Part shown: in pieces, positions 34,895-42,092 of the stretch | Position numbering within the stretch: the stretch's first letter is position 1 | How the letters are laid out: the number at the start of each line of letters is the position of its first letter | DNA from: Bacteroidales bacterium | Lineage (GTDB): Bacteria > Bacteroidota > Bacteroidia > Bacteroidales > F082 | Assembly (NCBI GenBank): GCA_023229135.1 | Contig: JALNZT010000007.1 | Span: 73,225 to 137,224 of the forward strand | Direction of reading: 5' to 3' | DNA: 64,000 bases | Position numbers and translations under genes: made by a program | Notes under the pieces: model-generated | Databases searched by the model: none | Told to the model about the DNA's origin: nothing | What the model saw: only the letters and a program-made list of their open reading frames with translations

Positions 34895-35581
34895 TTAAAA
34901 GGTGTATTTTAAGCCAAGAGTAGGACACACAGCAAATTCTGCCCCGATAAAATTATTACTTAACTCTATTTCGGTTCCAAGTGATAGGCTTTTGGTGGCA
35001 TTATACCAGAGTTGAGGCTCAGCTAAAAATCTATAATCTGTTCCCCAGAACATTTTTTCTTTCCAGAAATCAGCAAAACCAGTAAAAGTTAGCTTTTCCC
35101 TAATCATTTTCACCGTCCAAACTGCCGTTAGTTGAAAAGAAACATCCTCCTTATTTTTGATGTATTTGTAATTTGCCTGCAAGGTTAAAATTCTTGAGAA
35201 ATCGGCTGACGCCCAGCTATGTTGAACACCTGCTAACCAGCAGTTTTCAATAGGTACAAATGGCGTATCGTCACCGTTCAATTTAAATACTCCTCCGTTG
35301 TATTCAATACGAGGCATAATTTTTTGGCTCTCATTCCATTTAAAAGCACGAGCTATTTCCCAATAGGCCAACGAAATACCGTTGTCAACATTTCGTGCAT
35401 CAGAACTGTAGTCCATGTCGATGAAAAAGAAAGTAGAACCAAATTTATCAGCTTTGAACATTTCGACGGTGGTGGTCAATAGCTTCCTGTCTTTACCAAA
35501 ATCGTAATGAGCCTGAATGTTTTGGGCACTTGCTGGTAGGGTAAACGCAACCATTAAAAATAATAGGAAAATTATTTTCAT
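34895..35581 (-). CDS. DUF5020/Tsx-like outer-membrane channel
   Basis: A 228-residue protein with a signal peptide (residues 1-19, ending ASAQ) and alternating beta-strands ending in the aromatic C-terminal TLGLKYTF, as in outer-membrane barrels. NIQAHYDFGKDRKLLTTTVEMF and GSTFFFIDMDY match the Bacteroidetes DUF5020 family, related to the nucleoside-specific porin Tsx. With the purine permease 11 bases downstream in the same operon, it probably admits nucleosides or nucleobases across the outer membrane. I searched the 5' region by eye for a purine riboswitch and saw none of the conserved loop sequences. Confidence 0.75.
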   Translation of the reverse strand: MKIIFLLFLMVAFTLPASAQNIQAHYDFGKDRKLLTTTVEMFKADKFGSTFFFIDMDYSSDARNVDNGISLAYWEIARAFKWNESQKIMPRIEYNGGVFKLNGDDTPFVPIENCWLAGVQHSWASADFSRILTLQANYKYIKNKEDVSFQLTAVWTVKMIREKLTFTGFADFWKEKMFWGTDYRFLAEPQLWYNATKSLSLGTEIELSNNFIGAEFAVCPTLGLKYTF

Positions 35582-35797
35582 AGCAGTAATTGAGTTGTTT
35601 GATGCGGTAAAAATATAAATTTTATCATGTTTGAGTGGGTATTTTATAATGATTATAAATAAGCACGTCTTAAATTTCGGAATGGGTAGCTGAAAATTTA
35701 TTTGATAAGCTTGTGACTTAAACCTGTTAGTGGGTGGAAAAGAACACTTTAAAAAAATAATGAATTAGAAAAAGGCTGATTTGAGTATCTATTGACA

Positions 35798-35911
35798 TAC
35801 TTGGATATATAGTTCTTTAAATATGTTCTAAATTGCTGATTTTATGCAATTTAGAAAGATTCTAAACAAACCCGAAATAGTCTTGATAATCAGGCTGTTT
35901 CGTTTTTTTTT
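35798..35911 (+). repeat. Direct repeat copy 2 with two hairpins
   Basis: Second copy of the repeat at 33395, with a 30-base identical core over hairpin B and conserved stem but changed loop in hairpin A (TTCTAAATTGC...GCAATTTAGAA). A T tract follows hairpin B, but no plus-strand gene lies upstream for it to terminate, which suggests it is a relic. The 216-base stretch before it (35582-35797) contains no recognised gene. Confidence 0.85.
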
Positions 35912-35992
35912 GTTTTTTATAATTTTAGTCATATGATTGTAAAATACAGATATATAGATGGTTATAATAATATTACTCAAAGTGTTCCGATA

Positions 35993-36022
35993 TTGAAAGT
36001 GAGGTCAAATCTTTTAATTTTG
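35993..36022 (+). promoter_or_regulatory. Promoter of the rnf operon
   Basis: TTG (35993-35995), exactly 19 bases, then TAATTTTG (36015-36022). This is a full Bacteroidetes promoter match. The start site near 36029 gives a leader of about 175 bases before the GTG of rnfB, most of it occupied by a gene remnant. Confidence 0.7.
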
Positions 36023-36057
36023 CTTCACTGTTTAAAATTAACAGTCATGTTTATTGA

Positions 36058-36171
36058 CAATCAGTAACAGTAATATATGCCGAATGGATTTCTGATGCGG
36101 AAAACAATGGTAAAGCAGAAGCACAATTAATTGATTTAGGCATTGATATTAAGCTTGTTGGAAATGATTAA
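36058..36171 (+). pseudogene. Start-less gene remnant in the rnf leader
   Basis: An open frame of 37 codons ending at TAA 36169-36171, translating to ...SVTVIYAEWISDAENNGKAEAQLIDLG... with no start codon: it is preceded in frame by TGA, and the nearest ATG (36047) is in another frame and reads MFIDNQ-stop. The amino-acid composition looks like real protein, so it is probably the tail of a truncated gene. Family not recognised. Confidence 0.45.
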
Positions 36172-36203
36172 TTTCTTGAAGTGAAAATTTAAAACTATAC
36201 ACA

Positions 36204-37115
36204 GTGAACGAGGTAATACTTTATACACTTTTAACGCTTGGGCTTTTAGGAACAGTAGCGGCTGTGATCCTTTATTTTGTGGCTCAAAAGTTTAAGGTGA
36301 TTGAGAATCCAATGATTGATTTGGTGGATGATGTTTTGCCCAAAGCAAACTGCGGAGGTTGCGGCTTTCCGGGATGCAGAGCCTTTGCCGAAGCTCTTGT
36401 GAAATCTGCCAATGAAAATCATTCACTCGACGGCCTGAACTGTCCTGTTGGCGGCAATGATGTGATGAAAAGTGCAGCTGCCATACTGGGTCTCGAAGTA
36501 GAAGAGCAAGAGCCGCTGATTGCCGTGATTAGGTGTAATGGCAGTAAAGCCAATTCGCCGGCAAAAATCAATTATGACGGCCCTTCTACCTGTGCTTTTG
36601 CACATAACTTATATGCCGGTGAAGGTGGCTGCCCGCATGGCTGCCTGGGTTTGGGCGATTGCGAGGTCAGCTGCGATTTCGATGCCATCCATATCAGCTC
36701 TGAAACCGGCTTGCCCGAAGTAAATGAGAAATGTGTGGCTTGCGGAGCTTGTGTTAAAGCCTGTCCCCGCGGCATCATCGAGCTGCGGCCCAAAGGCAAA
36801 AAAGACCGCCGTATTTTCGTAAGCTGTATCAACCAGGAAAAAGGCGGCGTGGCCAAAAAGAACTGCGAAGTAGCCTGTATTGGCTGCTCCAAGTGCTTCA
36901 AGGTCTGTCCTTTTGATGCCATCACCATGAGCAACAACCTGGCTTATATCGATCCGGTAAAATGTAAGCTTTGCCGTAAATGTGTTGAAGTATGTCCTAC
37001 AAACTCCATTCACGAGATCAATTTCCCGCCGCGTAAAATAAAACCGGAGGCGACAGAAGAAACTACGAAAACGATGGCCGTTTCGCACCAAGAACCCAAC
37101 GAGAACAAAGCCTAA
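36204..37115 (+). CDS. rnfB: RnfABCDGE complex subunit B (ferredoxin-type)
   Basis: A 303-residue membrane-anchored iron-sulfur protein. One N-terminal helix (5-27), a 4Fe-4S cluster motif at Cys50, Cys53, Cys58 and Cys80 (ANCGGCGFPGC...NCPVGG), then at least four further cysteine motifs including CVACGACVKACP, CIGCSKCFKVCP and CKLCRKCVEVCP. It accepts electrons from ferredoxin and passes them into the Rnf complex. GTG 36204 is used because no ATG gives the N-terminal helix. First gene of rnfBCDGEA, 9 bases before rnfC. Confidence 0.95.
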   Translation: MNEVILYTLLTLGLLGTVAAVILYFVAQKFKVIENPMIDLVDDVLPKANCGGCGFPGCRAFAEALVKSANENHSLDGLNCPVGGNDVMKSAAAILGLEVEEQEPLIAVIRCNGSKANSPAKINYDGPSTCAFAHNLYAGEGGCPHGCLGLGDCEVSCDFDAIHISSETGLPEVNEKCVACGACVKACPRGIIELRPKGKKDRRIFVSCINQEKGGVAKKNCEVACIGCSKCFKVCPFDAITMSNNLAYIDPVKCKLCRKCVEVCPTNSIHEINFPPRKIKPEATEETTKTMAVSHQEPNENKA

Positions 37116-37124
37116 GCTAACAGC

Positions 37125-38465
37125 ATGATGAAATCACTGAAAACGTTTAAAATTGGCGGCGTACACCCGGAAGAGAACAAACGCTCGGCCAATGCTCCAA
37201 TACAAATACTGCCCTTTCCCAAGCAGGCGATTATCCCGTTGGGACAAAACCTGGGCGCACCTTCAAAACCGTTGGTAAAGCGCGGCGACGAGGTGAAAAC
37301 AGGTCAATTAATAGCTGGCGGTGAGTCCTTTATCGCGGCCAATTTGCATTCGCCTTTCACCGGAAAAGTATCTAAGATTGATAACTTCCTGGATAGCAGT
37401 GGCTATCGTAGGCCTGCCATCGTAATTGATGTGCAGGAAGAAGATATTTGGGAAGATGGCATCGACACTTCTGGCACTATAAAGCGAGAAATTACTGCTG
37501 ATAGAAAAACGATAATTGATACCATAAAATCCTGTGGCATAGTTGGTTTGGGCGGTGCAACTTTTCCTACGCATGTAAAAATGATGGTTCCCGACGGCAA
37601 AAAGGCCGAATACCTTATTATAAATGGTGTGGAATGCGAACCCTATCTCACTTCCGACCATCGGTTGATGCTCGAAAAAGGGCAGGAGCTGCTTATCGGG
37701 ATTCAGATTCTGATGAAAGCCCTTGACGTTGAGAAAGCCATCGTAGGGATTGAAAATAACAAGCGCGACGCCATCAATCATCTAACAGAACTGGCTGCTG
37801 GTTTTGAAAGAATTCAAATTCAGCCGCTTAAAGTAAAATATCCGCAGGGTGGCGAAAAACAGCTTATCAAAGCTACTGTTAACCGCGAAGTTCCCTCTGG
37901 AAAACTACCTATTGAAGTGGGCTGTGTGGTAAGTAATGTAGGTACTGCTTTTGCGGTTTACGAAGCCGTTCAAAAGAATAAACCGCTGATAGAAAGGATA
38001 GTTACCGTTACCGGCAAGGCCGTGAAAAAACCCTCTAACTTTAAGGTACGTGTTGGCACACCGGTGCAGCAGTTGATAGATGCCGCTGAAGGCTTGCCCG
38101 AAAATACCGGAAAGATTATCAATGGCGGCCCGATGATGGGCAAGGCGATTATGAGCACAGAAGTGCCTGTAGTGAAAGGTACTTCGGGTATTTTGTTGAT
38201 GAAGCAAGAGGAAAGTCGCCGCAAAACAGCACTAAACTGTATCCGTTGCTCGAAGTGTACTTCGGTTTGTCCGATGGGTTTAGAGCCTTATCTTCTTCTG
38301 AAACTGGTTAAGCTGGAACGTTACGAAGACGGTATGAAAGAACGGATAATGGACTGCATCGAATGCGGCTCCTGCCAGTTCACCTGTCCGTCAAACTTAC
38401 CGTTGCTCGATTATCTCAAACTTGGGAAACAACGTGCCGGACAAATTATCAGGTCCCGTAAATAA
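37125..38465 (+). CDS. rnfC: RnfABCDGE complex subunit C
   Basis: A 446-residue peripheral subunit. The N-terminal barrel-sandwich-like region (PLGQNLGAPSKPLVKRGDEVKTGQ), the FMN/NADH-binding Rossmann-like part (GLGGATFPTHVKM, LIINGVECEPYLTSDHRLM) and two C-terminal 4Fe-4S motifs (CIRCSKCTSVCP, CIECGSCQFTCPSN) match RnfC. It is the NAD-reducing side of the ferredoxin:NAD oxidoreductase. Two adjacent ATGs (37125, 37128) are possible starts. Next gene rnfD follows after 17 bases. Confidence 0.95.
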   Translation: MMKSLKTFKIGGVHPEENKRSANAPIQILPFPKQAIIPLGQNLGAPSKPLVKRGDEVKTGQLIAGGESFIAANLHSPFTGKVSKIDNFLDSSGYRRPAIVIDVQEEDIWEDGIDTSGTIKREITADRKTIIDTIKSCGIVGLGGATFPTHVKMMVPDGKKAEYLIINGVECEPYLTSDHRLMLEKGQELLIGIQILMKALDVEKAIVGIENNKRDAINHLTELAAGFERIQIQPLKVKYPQGGEKQLIKATVNREVPSGKLPIEVGCVVSNVGTAFAVYEAVQKNKPLIERIVTVTGKAVKKPSNFKVRVGTPVQQLIDAAEGLPENTGKIINGGPMMGKAIMSTEVPVVKGTSGILLMKQEESRRKTALNCIRCSKCTSVCPMGLEPYLLLKLVKLERYEDGMKERIMDCIECGSCQFTCPSNLPLLDYLKLGKQRAGQIIRSRK

Positions 38466-38482
38466 TTAATTTAAACAGAAAG

Positions 38483-39490
38483 ATGAATCAATTTACCATT
38501 TCGGGCTCTCCGCATATTCATGGAGAAGAAAGTGTAAGCAAGATTATGTACACCGTAGTGCTGGCACTGCTTCCGGCAGTATTGGTGTCAGCCTATTTTT
38601 TTGGACTCGACGCCATCAGGGTGCTATTTATTGCTGTAATTTCCTGTATGTTTTTTGAGTGGGTCATTCAAAAATATATCATCAAAGGACCGATAACCAT
38701 TACCGATGGATCGGCTGTGGTGGCTGGCATGTTGCTGGCCTTCAACGTGCCGTCGAACCTACCTTGGTGGATTTTGGTGATTGGCGCGCTGGCAACCATC
38801 GGCATCGCCAAGATGTCGTTTGGCGGCTTGGGACGCAATCCTTTTAACCCGGCACTTGTGGGTCGTGTATTTATGCTGATCTCTTTTCCGGTGCAGATGA
38901 CCAGCTGGCCTATCGCAAAGCCTGTGTTTGCTGAAGGTCTGACAGATGCTATCACCGGCCCGACTGCGCTGGGTTTGCTCAAAGAAGGTGTTGATGCCGG
39001 AAAAACTATTGACCAAATTTTGGCTGATCCGGCCATGCCGGATTATATCGACCGCATCACCGGAAATATGAGCGGCTCACTGGGCGAAATGTCGGCTATC
39101 GCGCTTATCATTGGTGGACTATTTATGATTTGGCGCAAAGTGATTAATTGGCAAGTGCCATTCTCGATTATCTTCACCGTGTTTGTCTTCGCAGGAATTT
39201 TTCACCTGATTGATCCAACGATGTATATCGAACCTACTTTCCATTTGTTTGCCGGCGGATTGATGTTGGGAGCTATTTTTATGGCCACAGATATGGTAAC
39301 TTCGCCCATGACTATTTCCGGAAAATTAGTTTTCGGAGTCGGCATTGGTCTGATAACGATTATCATCAGGTTTTGGGGCGCTTATCCCGAAGGAATCTCC
39401 TTTGCCATTTTGATCATGAATGCCTTTGTGCCCTTGATTAATAACAGCTTCAAGCCCAAACGTTTTGGAGTAAAAGCCGTTTCAAAATAA
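38483..39490 (+). CDS. rnfD: RnfABCDGE complex subunit D
   Basis: A 335-residue integral membrane subunit with about nine helices. GGLGRNPFNPALVGRVFML and the covalent-flavin site in MATDMVTSPMTISGK (the Thr to which FMN is attached) identify RnfD/NqrB family. It carries electrons through the membrane and takes part in Na+ or H+ pumping. Co-transcribed with rnfC and rnfG. Confidence 0.95.
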   Translation: MNQFTISGSPHIHGEESVSKIMYTVVLALLPAVLVSAYFFGLDAIRVLFIAVISCMFFEWVIQKYIIKGPITITDGSAVVAGMLLAFNVPSNLPWWILVIGALATIGIAKMSFGGLGRNPFNPALVGRVFMLISFPVQMTSWPIAKPVFAEGLTDAITGPTALGLLKEGVDAGKTIDQILADPAMPDYIDRITGNMSGSLGEMSAIALIIGGLFMIWRKVINWQVPFSIIFTVFVFAGIFHLIDPTMYIEPTFHLFAGGLMLGAIFMATDMVTSPMTISGKLVFGVGIGLITIIIRFWGAYPEGISFAILIMNAFVPLINNSFKPKRFGVKAVSK

Positions 39491-39515
39491 GTTAAAAAAC
39501 TATATCCTTTGCCTT

Positions 39516-40103
39516 ATGGCCGCAAAAAAAGAATCTTCGTTTTTCAATATGGTGAGTACGTTGTTGTTGATATCAGCAATTTCTGCCTTGTCGCTGGGGA
39601 CAGTTTTTAACCTCACCAAAGAACCCATCGCTCTGGCCAGAAAAGCCAAGCAGGAAGCTGCTATAAAAGCCGTGCTACCTGCTTTTGATGAGCTGAAAAT
39701 TATAAACGTGAAGTCTGCACTCGAAACCGACTCACTACAATTTAACCAGGCTTATGTGAATGGTGCACTGGTCGGGACTGCTATAAACACCTTTACCAAC
39801 AAGGGTTTTGGTGGTAATATAAAATTGATGGTGGGCTTATTGCCCGATGGAACGATCAATAATATTTCGGTGCTTGAGCACAAAGAAACACCGGGTTTGG
39901 GTGATAAAATGCAAAAAAATAAATCACCTTGGAGCGAGCAATTCAATGGTATGAAAACCGATGAGCTCAAAAAGCTCGATGTAAGCAAAGATGGTGGTGA
40001 GATAGACGCGATTACCGCAGCCACCATTAGCTCTCGGGCTTATGTGGATGCCCTGAAACGCGCCGTGATCACCTACAAACAAACTGAAGGAGGAAACCAA
40101 TAA
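39516..40103 (+). CDS. rnfG: RnfABCDGE complex subunit G
   Basis: A 195-residue protein with one N-terminal transmembrane helix (~10-31) and a periplasmic FMN-binding domain. The flavinylation motif is DAITAATISSRA (canonical S/T-GAT-x-T/S), with HKETPGLGDKM upstream. FMN is attached covalently to the Thr in this motif. Its stop codon shares a base with the rnfE start (TAATG). Confidence 0.93.
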   Translation: MAAKKESSFFNMVSTLLLISAISALSLGTVFNLTKEPIALARKAKQEAAIKAVLPAFDELKIINVKSALETDSLQFNQAYVNGALVGTAINTFTNKGFGGNIKLMVGLLPDGTINNISVLEHKETPGLGDKMQKNKSPWSEQFNGMKTDELKKLDVSKDGGEIDAITAATISSRAYVDALKRAVITYKQTEGGNQ

Positions 40104-40690
40104 TGAATAAAAACCTACAAAATTTAACGAAAGGGTTTATCAGAGAAAATCCTGTTTTTGCGCAGCTGCTTGGGCTTTGTCCCACGCTGGGCGTTACTAC
40201 CAGCGCCATCAACGGTATGGGAATGGGGCTGGCTACTGCTTTCGTTTTGGTGATGTCGAACCTGGCCATCTCTTCTGTCAAAAGCTTTATCCCGGACAAA
40301 GTGCGTATCCCTGCCTTTATCGTCATCATTGCTTCTTTTGTGACGGTGGTGGAATTGGTGATGCAGGGATTTGTACCCGCATTATTCGAGCAGCTGGGTT
40401 TATTTATCCCGCTCATCGTCGTAAACTGTATCGTGCTGGGGCGTGCCGAGGCTTTTGCTTCAAAAAATACCGTTTTCAGCTCTGTGATTGACGGCCTGGG
40501 TATGGGACTTGGATTCACGTTTGCGCTTACCATCCTCGGCAGTGTTCGCGAGTTATTAGGAAGCGGTGCCATCTTCAGCCTCAAGCTTATCGAAGGCGAT
40601 GCCATGCTGGTTTTCGTGCTGGCACCGGGTGCATTTATCGCGCTGGGCTATTTGATCGCGCTCACCAACAAATTGAATAAAACTAAATAA
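40103..40690 (+). CDS. rnfE: RnfABCDGE complex subunit E
   Basis: A 195-residue integral membrane subunit with six hydrophobic segments. NPVFAQLLGLCPTLGVTTSAINGMGMG and NCIVLGRAEAFASKN match RnfE/NqrD, which with RnfA forms a two-fold pseudo-symmetric pair holding an intramembrane 2Fe-2S cluster (conserved Cys in GLCPTLG and VNCIVLG). Start overlaps the rnfG stop by one base, implying coupling. Confidence 0.95.
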   Translation: MNKNLQNLTKGFIRENPVFAQLLGLCPTLGVTTSAINGMGMGLATAFVLVMSNLAISSVKSFIPDKVRIPAFIVIIASFVTVVELVMQGFVPALFEQLGLFIPLIVVNCIVLGRAEAFASKNTVFSSVIDGLGMGLGFTFALTILGSVRELLGSGAIFSLKLIEGDAMLVFVLAPGAFIALGYLIALTNKLNKTK

Positions 40691-40698
40691 AGCAGGTC

Positions 40699-41271
40699 AT
40701 GGAATATATCATAATCATTATTTCTGCCATCTTCGTCAATAATATTGTGTTGGCGCAGTTTCTCGGGATTTGTCCGTTTGTGGGCGTTTCCAACAAAATA
40801 TCTACCGCCGTCGGGATGGGTGGTGCTGTGCTTTTCGTGATGACGTTGGCCACCATAGTAACCTGGATGATACAGACGTACGTCTTAATGCCTTTAGGAA
40901 TTCAGTTTTTACAAACCATTGCCTTTATCCTGGTTATTGCTGCCTTGGTGCAGATGGTTGAGATTATCCTGAAAAAAGTTAGCCCCGCGCTCTACGGAGC
41001 TTTGGGCGTGTTTTTGCCGCTGATTACCACCAATTGCGCAGTTTTGGGTGTGGCCATTTTAACCATTCAAAAAGACTTTAGCCTGATGGAAGGCGTAGTT
41101 TTCGCCATTTCCAATGCTTTGGGTTTTGCCCTGGCGATGGTTATTTTTGCCGGCATTCGCGAGCATCTCGAACTGATGGAAGTTCCTCCGGGAATGCGTG
41201 GCGTGCCGATTGCGCTTGTTACAGCAGGTATTTTGGCGCTGGCGTTTATGGGTTTTACGGGGATTGTTTAA
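40699..41271 (+). CDS. rnfA: RnfABCDGE complex subunit A
   Basis: A 190-residue integral membrane subunit with six helices. NNIVLAQFLGICPFVGVSNKIST and TTNCAVLGVAI match RnfA/NqrE, with Cys in GICPFVG and TNCAVLG as ligands of the shared intramembrane 2Fe-2S cluster. It is the last gene of the operon. No strong terminator follows; the next 800 bases contain remnants and a promoter region. Confidence 0.95.
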   Translation: MEYIIIIISAIFVNNIVLAQFLGICPFVGVSNKISTAVGMGGAVLFVMTLATIVTWMIQTYVLMPLGIQFLQTIAFILVIAALVQMVEIILKKVSPALYGALGVFLPLITTNCAVLGVAILTIQKDFSLMEGVVFAISNALGFALAMVIFAGIREHLELMEVPPGMRGVPIALVTAGILALAFMGFTGIV

Positions 41272-41446
41272 AGGGGATTTAAACTGCCTTAATTCTGGTT
41301 GATTTTCTTTATTTTTTTGAGTGACAAGCTTGAATGTGGGTTTTAGGTTTTTCTGGTACCGTGAAACAATTCACGAACTTTTTGGGGTAATTGCATAAGA
41401 ACCGAACTTAATGAAACATTGAGCATGTTTATAAAAAAAATAAACC

Positions 41447-41548
41447 ATGACCTACGAGAAAACCTATGTTATTCCAAAGAATAATCAGTTAGTTATCAAT
41501 CTGCCTGAAAGATTTCGTGCTAAAAAAAAAGGGGAAGTGATCCTATAA
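41447..41548 (+). pseudogene. 33-codon truncated antitoxin-like reading frame
   Basis: ATG 41447 to TAA 41546-41548, 33 codons. TYEKTYVIPKNNQLVINLPERF resembles the N-terminal strand region of small Bacteroidetes antitoxins (xxYEKTxxVxNxxIxIxLPxxF). It breaks off just after a run of nine A and four G (41522-41534), where a single-base slip would open the following frame. Probably a remnant; a real micro-protein is less likely. Confidence 0.4.
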
Positions 41549-41784
41549 ACAAAGAGTTTGAGGCCGAAATTTATAGCATAAAAGAGCTGAACTCTATTTT
41601 CGCCTTAGAACTGAGTTACACCTATAATGGTGAAGGAAACGCTTTTGCCTATAAGAGCTTTTCAGCAAGAGTAGTTGACTTAAACAGTGGCGAAATAGTT
41701 ATGTCGGCCAATTTCAGAGGAAATAGAATGGTTCGCTCGGTTCTGAAAGATTTTACAAAGCAACTTGCTGATCAGATTGAGTAG
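41524..41784 (+). pseudogene. Start-less C-terminal remnant of a putative exported protein
   Basis: An 86-codon open frame ending at TAG 41782-41784 without a usable start codon. It contains SFSARVVDLNSGEIVMSANFRGN and VLKDFTKQL, which read like the C-terminal half of a small secreted or lipoprotein domain of CsgG-like type. It may once have continued the frame starting at 41447 through the poly-A run, or be an unrelated fragment. The rest of the 820-base gap 41272-42092 contains a REP-like palindrome, putative operators and the dcu promoter. Confidence 0.45.
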
Positions 41785-41806
41785 CTGAAAAATATGCTGT
41801 GTGCAT

Positions 41807-41834
41807 GTAGAAACGCTGCATCTAACGTCTCTAC
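41807..41834. repeat. REP-like palindrome (GTAGAaACG...CGTCTCTAC), copy A
   Basis: Arms GTAGAAACG (41807-41815) and CGTCTCTAC (41826-41834) around a GCAT core. A related, more degenerate element lies at 50962. No T tract and no gene end close by, so it is unlikely to be a simple terminator. Confidence 0.55.
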
Positions 41835-41887
41835 TTGCTGCTGCCGTGCGAATTCAGCAAATTTCACAACATCTGTTGAAAATTTCA

Positions 41888-41900
41888 TTGTGAATCACAA
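41888..41900. promoter_or_regulatory. Palindrome TTGTGA-A-TCACAA
   Basis: Perfect 6-bp half sites TTGTGA and TCACAA separated by one base, about 165 bases upstream of the putative dcu start site. Half sites equal those of Crp/Fnr-superfamily operators, but the spacer is shorter than the usual six. Confidence 0.35.
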
Positions 41901-41994
41901 AATGGCTTTTTGATTAGATTGATGTTATATTAATCTTGGAAGAAAAATCATATACTTATTTACAAAACTCAAAATAATTAGCGTGAATTTTCTA

Positions 41995-42012
41995 TTGTGA
42001 AATATTTAACAA
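41995..42012. promoter_or_regulatory. Crp/Fnr-like operator upstream of dcu
   Basis: TTGTGA-N6-TAACAA matches TTGTGA-N6-TCACAA with one mismatch. Its centre (42003.5) lies about 61 bases before the predicted transcription start near 42065, the classical class I activator position. Confidence 0.5.
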
Positions 42013-42027
42013 AAAATTGAAAATTAC

Positions 42028-42058
42028 TTGTAAACCAATATTATAAAGCCTAATTTTG
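42028..42058 (+). promoter_or_regulatory. Promoter of the dcu-aspA-frd operon
   Basis: TTG (42028-42030), 20 bases, then TAATTTTG (42051-42058), matching the Bacteroidetes consensus. The leader to ATG 42093 would be about 28 bases. Confidence 0.65.
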
Positions 42059-42092
42059 CTGTTTTAAGACTCTGAACACTAAATATTGCTTT

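Noticed and set aside
35582..35797. Possible purine riboswitch before the Tsx-like gene
   Set aside because: None of the conserved core loop sequences of purine or preQ1 riboswitches were found on the minus strand.
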